Shown here: positions 8,123-14,505 of the stretch, in pieces | Layout: every line of letters starts with the position of its first letter | How positions within the stretch are numbered: position 1 is the stretch's first letter | From: JANMDN01 sp031376285 | GTDB lineage: Bacteria > Actinomycetota > Thermoleophilia > Miltoncostaeales > Miltoncostaeaceae | Direction: 5' to 3' | Assembly (NCBI GenBank): GCA_031376285.1 | Contig: JANMDN010000039.1 | Coordinates: 1-30,294, forward strand | DNA: 30,294 nt | Made by a program: the position numbers and the translations under genes | The notes under the pieces: model-generated | Seen by the model: the letters and a program-made list of their open reading frames with translations, nothing else | Databases searched by the model: none | What the model was told of the DNA's origin: nothing

Positions 8123-8238
8123 CTGCGCCAGGGTCTAGATCCTCGACTTATCCACAGATCTTCCATCATCGGTTTAAACGATCCTTCATTCCTTCGACGT
8201 TTGAATGGGTCACAACGATCCGGCTTGGACGGTCCTTC
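8123..8238. other. Candidate oriT/oriV segment with DnaA box
   Basis: This stretch between the relaxase promoter and the next gene contains TTATCCACA (8148-8156), an exact match to the DnaA-box consensus, and the octamer palindrome GTTTAAAC (8172-8179). It is AT-rich compared with both flanks. MobF relaxases usually act at an origin of transfer close to their own gene, so an origin here is plausible. The nic site cannot be placed by eye. Confidence 0.35.
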
Positions 8239-9087
8239 GTGCGTCAGCAAGTGGGGCTATCCTCCGATGACGTGAAGCTCGACACGGAGACCGAAGGCAT
8301 CGCCTGGCTCTCGGCGATGATTGGGGAGCTGCTCTCGATCGCGGGACAATTCGTCGAGCGCCCCAGCGACGCCCAGAGAGAAGCCTTCTTCGCCGAGATG
8401 GTCGTTGTGACGACCTCCGAACTGGTACATGGGATTCAGAGCGAGGTCGGCGAGCAACGCCTCGCCAACGCCACGAGGCTCGCTCGACATCTCTTCGAAC
8501 ACCAGGTTGACCTGCACTACACCCTCCAGAACTTTGGGCCGCGCATCCGCCAGCGGATTGCGGAGGAGGCCCGGAGCGCGGTCGAGCACTCCGACGGCCC
8601 ATTCCCTTCCGGCCCAGTCGCGGATCAGCTCAAGGCCTCTCTCGCCGACGCTCGGAGACGGGAGGACCAAGCAAGACGAGACGCTAGGGCAGTCCGCGAC
8701 GGGAGTAGCCAAAGCAAATCCGATCCCGACGATCGTGGCTTTCTTCCCTCACTTGAACAGCGAGCCAAGGCTGTGGGCCTGGAGCACCGTTACGTGGACT
8801 ACCGCTCGATGAGCGCTATCTCGCACCCCGGGTTTCGTTCGGCAATCCGACAGCTACGACCGACACCCGAGGCCCCGCCCAATGGTGAACATGAAACTGA
8901 GTTCAAGGACCTCCCTCTACACCTGATGCAGCTTGTCCTGTGCGAAGGCGTCGCCGTGTTCGGCGACATCCTGGCTGCCGCACTGCTTCTAAGGGACGGG
9001 CGGACGACGACGTTCGAACGAGTTGACCTCATCGTTCAGGGTGCCCACGCTCGCTGTAATCGACGGTGCTCGGATGCGACCGACTAG
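8239..9087 (+). CDS. Uncharacterised protein, DUF5677-like features
   Basis: A protein of about 280 residues, oriented away from the relaxase. The body reads as an all-helical protein: helices with TSELVHGIQSEVGEQRLANA and RLARHLFEHQVDLHYTL, a charged linker rich in Arg, Asp and Ser (about residues 135-175), then YRSMSAISHPGF and a C-terminal helical bundle. The E-plus-aromatic helix followed later by a YRxMSxxxHP motif resembles DUF5677/AbiV-like proteins, which often occur on mobile elements. I assign this from motif memory only. The start is uncertain: GTGs at 8239, 8251 and 8272 are in frame, and the first has a weak GGACGG 6 bases upstream. A GTG at 8104 would lie inside the relaxase promoter. 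Confidence 0.65.
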   Translation: MRQQVGLSSDDVKLDTETEGIAWLSAMIGELLSIAGQFVERPSDAQREAFFAEMVVVTTSELVHGIQSEVGEQRLANATRLARHLFEHQVDLHYTLQNFGPRIRQRIAEEARSAVEHSDGPFPSGPVADQLKASLADARRREDQARRDARAVRDGSSQSKSDPDDRGFLPSLEQRAKAVGLEHRYVDYRSMSAISHPGFRSAIRQLRPTPEAPPNGEHETEFKDLPLHLMQLVLCEGVAVFGDILAAALLLRDGRTTTFERVDLIVQGAHARCNRRCSDATD

Positions 9088-9367
9088 ACCATTCGGGAAA
9101 GTCAATCCGAACGAGTGTCTGGGCCACGGCTCGCCCGTAGGCCGAGGCCCAGCGTCGCCATACTCCCGCGATGGGGAGAAGGTCGACCTCAAAGGCATCG
9201 AACAACGCGCGGCAGACGGCGACCAGCCCCTGGCACAAGTGGTTCACTCGGTTTCGGGGGCCTCCAACAAAAAGGGCCACCGAGACCTGTCCTTGTAGGT
9301 AGACGGGGGACTCACGCGAATCACCACGGAGCCGCCGTCGCCGAGTCTTCTCCAGGAAAGGCCGCAA
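9029..9367 (-). CDS. Doubtful small gene, possibly a resolvase-like remnant
   Basis: A 112-residue open frame convergent with, and overlapping by 59 bases, the preceding plus-strand gene. The central part (VSVALFVGGPRNRVNHLCQG, then FEVDLLPIAGVWRRW) looks like a beta-alpha fold and faintly resembles RusA-type Holliday-junction resolvases. The conserved Asp residues of that family are not clearly present, however. An alternative minus-strand frame upstream (9244-9489) contains VVIRVSPPSTYKDRSRWPF, so the locus may be a frameshifted gene. I would not rely on it. Confidence 0.25.
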   Translation of the reverse strand: MRPFLEKTRRRRLRGDSRESPVYLQGQVSVALFVGGPRNRVNHLCQGLVAVCRALFDAFEVDLLPIAGVWRRWASAYGRAVAQTLVRIDFPEWSSRSHPSTVDYSERGHPER

Positions 9368-9551
9368 CCACCGTCCGCCCGTAACCGGGTCCTCAGGCCG
9401 TCGGCGGCGCCACTCCCAAGTCTCTGAGACAACCGGTGTCCAACGCCCCGACCGCCACTCTGCTGACGCAGCCGCCGGTCACGATGCATGGCAACCGCAG
9501 GCCCCGAGCCACGTGCTACCCGAACCCACGCGGCAGTACTTCAGCGGTCCT
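9368..9551. other. Short gap, no supported gene
   Basis: Between the doubtful frame ending at 9367 and the winged-helix-like gene I see no feature with a ribosome site, repeat or domain. Together with the doubtful gene it makes a 460-base stretch of uncertain content. Confidence 0.3.
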
Positions 9552-9959
9552 TCATTGCTCCGAGGGCTTCCGAAACGAACGCTCCCGATCCCATCTCTCG
9601 TTGATCTGCCGGACGCGCCCAGCCCCACGCTGGGCGTTCAGCGCGCTCGAGATCTTTCGACCATCCAGGTCTGGAAGCGCTCCTCGGAGCTCGCGGACTG
9701 TCGCCGGCAGCAGCGCCATGACACGAACGGCAATCGATCTCGAGGTGTCGGCGGCGATCGCGGGTCCGACGGGGTACCAGACTCGTGAGCCCCGACCCGG
9801 TAACGACACGGCCCAATTGCACGCTTCAAGATGAGCGAGTCCCGCGGCCGAGTCAGCATCGTCGAGCCCGAAGACGTCCGCGATCCGATCCTCCGTGGCC
9901 GGTAGCTCACCAAGGAACGCGACGGCCCACTTCGGAAGCTGTGGCTGCTCTCCTGTCAC
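9552..9959 (-). CDS. Small winged-helix-like protein, unknown function
   Basis: A 135-residue protein from a GTG at 9959 with a GGGA just before it. The C-terminal half has a winged-helix signature: MALLPATVRELRGALPDLDG, then KISSALNAQRGAGRVRQI, in which the second helix reads like a recognition helix and the GRVRQI strand like the first wing strand. The N-terminal half has a second helical unit (ATEDRIADVFGLDDADSAAG) that may be another winged helix. Such proteins act as DNA-binding regulators or element-maintenance factors. It faces away from the ribbon-helix-helix-like gene, with their starts 88 bases apart, so the two may be co-regulated. Confidence 0.6.
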   Translation of the reverse strand: MTGEQPQLPKWAVAFLGELPATEDRIADVFGLDDADSAAGLAHLEACNWAVSLPGRGSRVWYPVGPAIAADTSRSIAVRVMALLPATVRELRGALPDLDGRKISSALNAQRGAGRVRQINERWDRERSFRKPSEQ

Positions 9960-10032
9960 TCCCGTGATCCTAGCGCCGCCGCCTCGGGCACCCGGACCCT
10001 GGCCTGGCGCCCTCGCGCTCCGTGGGTATCAC

Positions 10033-10038
10033 TTATAC
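10033..10038 (+). promoter_or_regulatory. -10-like hexamer before the EFVIG-repeat gene
   Basis: TTATAC at 10033-10038, in an otherwise GC-rich stretch, ends 9 bases before the ATG at 10048. There is no Shine-Dalgarno sequence, so the message may be leaderless. No good -35 is visible. Confidence 0.35.
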
Positions 10039-10047
10039 GGTTGAGGC

Positions 10048-10923
10048 ATGGCACGGAGAAAACAAGAGGAAGCAGCCCCCAAGGCTGCTCCGACCGAGCC
10101 TGGGGAGTTCGTGATCGGGCGGCCCGAGTTTGTCATCGGCGACCCGTTCGAGGCGTCTGCCAAGGCGCCACCCATTGCGCCAACCGAGTTTGTGATCGGA
10201 GGCCCACCGGACGCGCCGAGTTCCAAGCCGAAATCCCCGCCGACCGAGTTTGTGATTGGAGGGCCGCTACCGAGCACCGGTGCCCCGGCGGGACTTCCTC
10301 CGCTGCCTCGTGGTTGGGAGCCGCTCCCGATACAGCCGCCGTGGAACTTTTCAGAGGACGAGCCCCTCGAACCCGGTGAGCTTCGCCGAATCGACAGACC
10401 CCGCAAGCGCTACCGAGGACTGTCTGCGATCCGCGCCTATGTCGACCCTGATCATGTCGAGGAGATCATCGACATCCTTGTCTTCAACGCCCAGAAGGGC
10501 ATCGACGGCCCAGAGAGTGTGAGCGGGTTCTTGTTCGCCGCGGTCCGTGAGGAACTCGACCTGCGTCGCAAAGCAGATGACGTGGGCGGGCGATATCCGA
10601 CCTACTCCCAAGATGGCATCCATCCAAAGCGTGGTCGCCGAGCAGGCGACGTTCAGGTCACCCCGCGAAAGCGCGAGCCGCTCCGCCCCGTCGTCGCGCG
10701 CATCCCGGCCGCGATCGCCGATGAGATTCGTGACTGCGTGATCCACCGCAACGGCGGGCAGGCCGATGGTCCGAACACCGTGAGTCAGTTCGTAGCTGAC
10801 GCCATCGGTGCGGCGCTTGCCGACCAACGCAAGCTGGATGTGGTTTCGCGCTACCCCAAGACGAGCGTGAAAGAACGAGAGGCACACCTTGACCCGAGGG
10901 TGTTGCGCGGGAGTAGTGAGTAA
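10048..10923 (+). CDS. EFVIGxP-repeat protein with tandem RHH-like domains
   Basis: A 291-residue protein with no close family that I can name. Residues 20-73 hold four copies of the heptapeptide EFVIG(R/D/G)P, at 20, 27, 47 and 67; the last three are exactly 20 residues apart in a Pro/Ala-rich, probably disordered linker. The codons differ between copies, so the peptide rather than the DNA is conserved. The rest is an internal duplication. Residues 128-184 and 215-270 both show a beta strand (IRAYVDP and VVARIPA), a helix, then GP-x2-VS-x-F, another helix and a (G/S)RYP end. The fold resembles the ribbon-helix-helix C-terminal domain of actinobacterial plasmid ParB-like centromere-binding proteins. 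I infer a DNA-binding partition, relaxosome or regulatory factor with repeated partner-docking motifs. No parA is in the window. Confidence 0.8.
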   Translation: MARRKQEEAAPKAAPTEPGEFVIGRPEFVIGDPFEASAKAPPIAPTEFVIGGPPDAPSSKPKSPPTEFVIGGPLPSTGAPAGLPPLPRGWEPLPIQPPWNFSEDEPLEPGELRRIDRPRKRYRGLSAIRAYVDPDHVEEIIDILVFNAQKGIDGPESVSGFLFAAVREELDLRRKADDVGGRYPTYSQDGIHPKRGRRAGDVQVTPRKREPLRPVVARIPAAIADEIRDCVIHRNGGQADGPNTVSQFVADAIGAALADQRKLDVVSRYPKTSVKEREAHLDPRVLRGSSE

Positions 10924-11011
10924 CACCGGGTAGCGATCAGAGCGTTGACCACACGGCCAACTTGTGAGGTCTCATCACCCTCGGGCTATCTCACCCCGGG
11001 CGACCGGGCGA

Positions 11012-11728
11012 TCACAAATGGGAATGAGCGCCAGTCAACTCCAATTCGCCGATGATGCCGTCCAGAACCCCGAGCCGGTAGATCAAGTCCTGGAGGTCCG
11101 CTCTCGGCCATGTCTCCGTGACGTGGATTCGCGCGAATAGGGCTGCGGGTGGTTGATGGTCGAATTCCTCGACGAACGAAGGGTCGATCGCCCGAAGTAC
11201 CCTTCGTACCTTATTCGTCCAGATCTCGACATCTTTCGGCGCCGTTCGTGCACCCGCCGCGAATACTCCGACGTGCCCGAACGACAACCCGTTACGGCGA
11301 AGCCGCACTCCCTCGCTGCGGAGAGCCTTCAACCTAGGAAGTGAACTCACTGGCCGGCTCAAGACGGCTTCCTGCGCCGAAGCGGGATGTACTCGTCCGA
11401 TCTCCCGACGCTCTTCGATGACCCGCGGGGTCTGCGCTTCCGCAGGCGCCGCATGGGTCACAGGCAAGACCACCGCCGGCTCCTCTCTGCGGTGCCGGCG
11501 CTCCCCGGCAACAAACCAGAGCACTCCGAGGAGAACGACCGAGCCATAGAGCGTGGAGTGGATCCACAGTGGCTCAATCCGGGACAGGAATCCTCGCCAC
11601 CCGGCGACGCTGCCCGCGATACCTCCAAAGCCGACAAGGCTCATGAGTACCCCCGCCCAACGGCCCCCCTGGCTGCCGACGTGCCACGCCTTGACTACGA
11701 AGTTGGGGACTTGAGGAGGAACGCTCAT
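11012..11728 (-). CDS. Two-TM membrane protein, unknown function
   Basis: A protein of about 238 residues from the ATG at 11728; the frame stays open further upstream, but the added residues look non-coding. Two transmembrane helices lie near the N-terminus (WAGVLMSLVGFGGIAGSVAGW and STLYGSVVLLGVLWFVAG, separated by a short loop with IEPLWIH). A Pro/Ala/Glu-rich linker and a cytoplasmic C-terminal domain follow (LKALRSEGVRLRR, then EIWTNKVRRVLRAIDPSFVE). The EG-x-LRR then W-x2-KVRRxL pattern recurs in uncharacterised proteins on actinobacterial elements, but no function is established that I know of. It is convergent with the EFVIG-repeat gene. Confidence 0.7.
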   Translation of the reverse strand: MSVPPQVPNFVVKAWHVGSQGGRWAGVLMSLVGFGGIAGSVAGWRGFLSRIEPLWIHSTLYGSVVLLGVLWFVAGERRHRREEPAVVLPVTHAAPAEAQTPRVIEERREIGRVHPASAQEAVLSRPVSSLPRLKALRSEGVRLRRNGLSFGHVGVFAAGARTAPKDVEIWTNKVRRVLRAIDPSFVEEFDHQPPAALFARIHVTETWPRADLQDLIYRLGVLDGIIGELELTGAHSHL

Positions 11729-12008
11729 TCCCGCGAGGCTAGCAATGGAGCCGGCTGGTACCCGTCCAGGGAGGCGCCGAACGTACCGGGTCCTTCCTGT
11801 CACGATGCTCTGACAGACGGCCGGCAGCGATCGAGACCCCTGCGACGCCTTGCACCGGAACGCACGCCGAGAAAGCGGAAGTTCCTTATCCACCGGGGTA
11901 GCCCGCTGCCCTCCCGACGTCGACCAACGATGCGACTTGATCGTCGACGACCTCGGAGTCCGAGATCGTCGTCACGAACGCTCCCTCCGGTCGAAAGTCC
12001 CTCCGCTT

Positions 12009-12341
12009 CTACCTCCTAGGCTTGAGCCTCGAGTCATCCGGCGCGAGGCGGGTCGAACGATGGTGCTTTGGTCTCCACCTTGAGGGCCCCTCAAGTTCGT
12101 CAATGAGTCGCGAGGCAGAGACGGAGTCCGGGGGTATCTCCCCGCGGTAGCCAAGTTCCCGACTCTTCCGAACCTGCGCGTCGGTTACGGCGGGATGCCC
12201 GTGACTGCGCCGCCGCGGCGCGCTGTTCGGCGAGATTCGCGCTACTGGCCTCTCCATCGAGTTTCGGCGGAGCCTTGCTAGACCCACAGCCAGTGCGATT
12301 GCGACGACAGCGTAGAAGAGAATCACTGGGAGGAACTCCAC
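12009..12341 (-). CDS. Small single-pass membrane protein
   Basis: A 110-residue protein starting at an ATG. Residues 4-26 (LPVILFYAVVAIALAVGLAR) form one transmembrane helix followed by positive charges, placing the C-terminus in the cytoplasm. Residues about 50-85 (TDAQVRKSRELGYRGEIPPD, then ASRLIDEL) match a short helical motif seen in many actinobacterial and phage proteins: a T-x-x-Q helix, LGY-x-G, P, then AS-x-LI-x-L, presumed to bind nucleic acid or protein. The tail is basic. It is the last gene before the tRNA-Pro border of the element. Confidence 0.6.
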   Translation of the reverse strand: MEFLPVILFYAVVAIALAVGLARLRRNSMERPVARISPNSAPRRRSHGHPAVTDAQVRKSRELGYRGEIPPDSVSASRLIDELEGPSRWRPKHHRSTRLAPDDSRLKPRR

Positions 12342-12688
12342 GTTCGAGCCGACCCGAGCCGGGGCCGCAAGTCGGCGCTATGACAACGCACTCGACATAC
12401 CTGAGCGCCCAGGGTTTCGGAGCGCTCTCAGGCTCCGCGGAACAAGGCAACTCCCTCAGAGAAGAAGCAAAGCGATTCTGTGACTTTCGAGGCATGGGGC
12501 GCCTGGTGGCCTGAACCGCGCCCCCGGAGTACGCGCTAGCGAGCCGCCCAGAGTCTGTCTCCCGCAACGTTTCCCGCAACATTCTGCGTGTCCCGCAACA
12601 CCTTGTGGTGCTTTTTCTTGCAAAATCCGCCAGTTTTGCACGGTTGCAAGATTGGCCGGAAAGTGGCCTCTATGCAGGTGTTTTCTAG
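12342..12688. other. Gene-free border region next to tRNA-Pro
   Basis: These 347 bases hold no supported gene. They contain three direct CCCGCAAC repeats (12561-12599), an inverted repeat TGCAAAA-N8-TTTTGCA (12619-12640), and an additional TTGCAAG (12644-12650). The last 30 bases before the tRNA resemble the DNA after tRNA-Gly. Short repeats next to a tRNA 3' end fit an integrase arm-site region at an element border. Confidence 0.5.
12561..12599. repeat. Three direct CCCGCAAC repeats
   Basis: Exact octamers at 12561-12568, 12573-12580 and 12592-12599, with starts 12 and 19 bases apart. They lie about 90-130 bases from the tRNA-Pro 3' end and could be arm-type integrase or excisionase sites. 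Confidence 0.6.
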
Positions 12689-12762
12689 TCGGGACGGCCG
12701 GATTCGAACCGGCGACCCCCTGCTCCCAAAGCAGGTGCGCTACCAAGCTGCGCCACGTCCCG
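12689..12762 (-). tRNA. tRNA-Pro (UGG anticodon)
   Basis: A complete 74-base cloverleaf on the minus strand. The acceptor stem pairs CGGGACG (12762-12756) with CGTCCCG (12696-12690), and the discriminator A is at 12689. The anticodon stem CCTGC/GCAGG encloses loop TTTGGGA with anticodon TGG. The T-arm is CCGGTTCGAATCCGG. CCA is not encoded; CTAG follows. Genes on the lower-coordinate side (its 3' side) are element-like and those on the other side are chromosomal, so its 3' end is a likely integration site. Confidence 0.95.
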
Positions 12763-12822
12763 TTGCTCCTGCAGGCTAGCAGGGGCGGTACCGCGCACAG
12801 GCGTTTGGAGATCGCCCGGCCT

Positions 12823-14169
12823 TCAGCGAAGCGAGGTGACGAGCGCCTCCAGCAGCGGTCGCTCAAAGGCGCGGCCGACGTCCCTTTGCATGATCTCGAT
12901 CGCTTCGTCGGCCGCGATCCCTTCCCGATACGGACGGTCGCTCGTGAGGGCGTCAAAGACGTCCGCCACCGTCAGGATCCTCGCGATCAGCGGGATCTCT
13001 TGTCCCGCCAGGCCGCTGTGGTACCCAGTCCCGTCAAGGCGTTCGTGGTGGGCCGCCGCCGCGACGGCCAGGCGCTCGAGCACCGGCACCCGCGCGAGGA
13101 TCTGCTGCGTGCGAAGCGCGTGCAGCTCCACCGCCCGACGCTCCTCGGCAGTTAGCGGGCCGGGCTTGTCGAGAATCGCGCTCGAAACGCCCAGCTTGCC
13201 GATGTCATGCAGCAGCCCTGCGCTGCGCAGGTCCGATCGGGTGCCTGCGTCGAGCCCGATGGTCTCGCCGACCCTCCCCGCGAGGGCCGTTACCCGCGTC
13301 GAATGGCCCGCCGTATACGGGGACTTCGCATCGATGACGCTCGCGAACGCCTCGCTGATTCGATCGAGTGTCTCGGGAGTGGCCTCCGCGACGAGGGCCG
13401 GCGGTTCGAGGGCGGCGACCGCCGCGGACAAGTCGTCGCACGCAAGCTCGGCCCACAGCACGTCCCCGTCCTTGATCGCGAGGAACACGTCCGCGAGTTC
13501 CGGATCGAACCATCGGCCACGCCTGCGACCGACCATCGCCCGGGCCGCCGCGAGGCCGAATTCGTGGTGGAAGATCTCAGCGCTCTGGGCAAGGCACAAC
13601 ACACGCCCCGCCAGCGGAATCTGCTCCCCACGAAGCCCCAGCGGACGTCCGCTCCCATCCCAGTACTCCTCGAGGGCGCCGACCGCCGCTGGGGCCTCCG
13701 CGGGGAAGTTCAGTTGGCTGAGGATCTGGGCTCCGCGCTCACAGCGCGTTTCGACGATCGCTTGGCCTTCGCGCTTCAGGGTTCTGATCGTGCGAAGAGC
13801 CGCTGGGATGCGCCTCAGCGGGCTCTTGCCAGGCGAGCTTTGGCGCAGGACGTAGGCGAGCACCTCGGGGGTGCGCGTCCAATCGACGAGTTTCCCCGCC
13901 CGGCGGAGCGCGATGTCATCGGCGTTGAAGATCCGGGCGGTCTGCGACGCACTGCTCGAGCACCCGACGTCTTTGAGGAGGAGCGCGTGGAAGAGGCTCT
14001 CTCGGGTCGACTCAGGGAGTCCGGCGCGCGCGGCGATCCGCATCCCAAGCAGGCACGTACGTTGTGCATGGCCCGGCGCCTGCCCCTCGGTGAGATCGAG
14101 GGCGAACGAGAGGGCGGCCACCACATCGCTCAGGTGGACGTCCCGATCGGGTTTCGAGCCGCTCGTCAA
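12823..14169 (-). CDS. HD-GYP phosphodiesterase with degenerate first HD domain
   Basis: A protein of about 448 residues with two related halves. The first contains GHAQRTCLLGMRIA, LLLKDVGCSS in place of LLHDIG, and YWDGSGRPLGL without the HHE; its metal ligands are therefore lost. The second contains HSTRVTALAG, AGLLHDIGKLGVS, AHHERLDGTGYHSGL and DVFDALTSDRPYR, a complete HD-GYP metal site, except that the signature reads GYH rather than GYP. HD-GYP proteins hydrolyse cyclic di-GMP or related dinucleotides. The first half may bind ligand or serve for dimerisation. The start is uncertain. The frame is open to 14,361, homology-like sequence begins near residue DVHLSD, and the TTG at 14,169 is the nearest candidate; GTGs at 14,259 and 14,124 are alternatives. 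None has a clear ribosome site. Confidence 0.88.
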   Translation of the reverse strand: MTSGSKPDRDVHLSDVVAALSFALDLTEGQAPGHAQRTCLLGMRIAARAGLPESTRESLFHALLLKDVGCSSSASQTARIFNADDIALRRAGKLVDWTRTPEVLAYVLRQSSPGKSPLRRIPAALRTIRTLKREGQAIVETRCERGAQILSQLNFPAEAPAAVGALEEYWDGSGRPLGLRGEQIPLAGRVLCLAQSAEIFHHEFGLAAARAMVGRRRGRWFDPELADVFLAIKDGDVLWAELACDDLSAAVAALEPPALVAEATPETLDRISEAFASVIDAKSPYTAGHSTRVTALAGRVGETIGLDAGTRSDLRSAGLLHDIGKLGVSSAILDKPGPLTAEERRAVELHALRTQQILARVPVLERLAVAAAAHHERLDGTGYHSGLAGQEIPLIARILTVADVFDALTSDRPYREGIAADEAIEIMQRDVGRAFERPLLEALVTSLR

Positions 14170-14455
14170 CCGGGGGGCTCGATCGTTGCGGCACTCACGT
14201 CGGTGGCTCCATGTTCCGGGACTTGCGATATGGGGCGGAGGGTCTCTCCTCCTCGTCACACATGAGGAGGCCGCCTGTGGCTCGATACTCCTCATTCCAG
14301 GACGGCGTCGGGCACCGCCCGCGACGGCGGGCACATCACCCGCTGGCCCTCCACTCCCCACCTGAGCGTTCGCTTCACAGGGTAGTCCGGTTCACCGCGA
14401 TGTCGCGTCGGAATCAACGGAAAACGTTGGATAGCGACGCCGGTCCGGACGGAGT
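14170..14455. other. Upstream region of the HD-GYP gene
   Basis: No separate gene is supported. The HD-GYP reading frame remains open to 14,361, but the added residues are low-complexity. The gene's promoter should be here; I cannot pick a convincing -10/-35 pair. Confidence 0.3.
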
Positions 14456-14499
14456 GGGTGGCACGCCCCGCCGTTTGCGGCCAGCGGGGCGTGCCACCC
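14456..14499 (-). terminator. Hairpin terminator after the secreted Ig-like gene
   Basis: A perfect 15-base inverted repeat: arm GGGTGGCACGCCCCG (14456-14470), a 14-base loop, and the complementary arm at 14485-14499. It begins 7 bases beyond the stop of the minus-strand gene ending at 14506. There is no U-tail, as is common in actinobacterial terminators. Confidence 0.8.
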
Positions 14500-14505
14500 G
14501 GAAAA

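Noticed and set aside
12561..12599. CRISPR array from the repeated CCCGCAAC octamers
   Set aside because: The repeats are only 8 bases with 4- and 11-base gaps, far shorter than CRISPR repeats and spacers.
13207..14265. 352-residue plus-strand frame opposite the HD-GYP gene
   Set aside because: No domain is visible, and the minus-strand frame has clear HD-GYP motifs.
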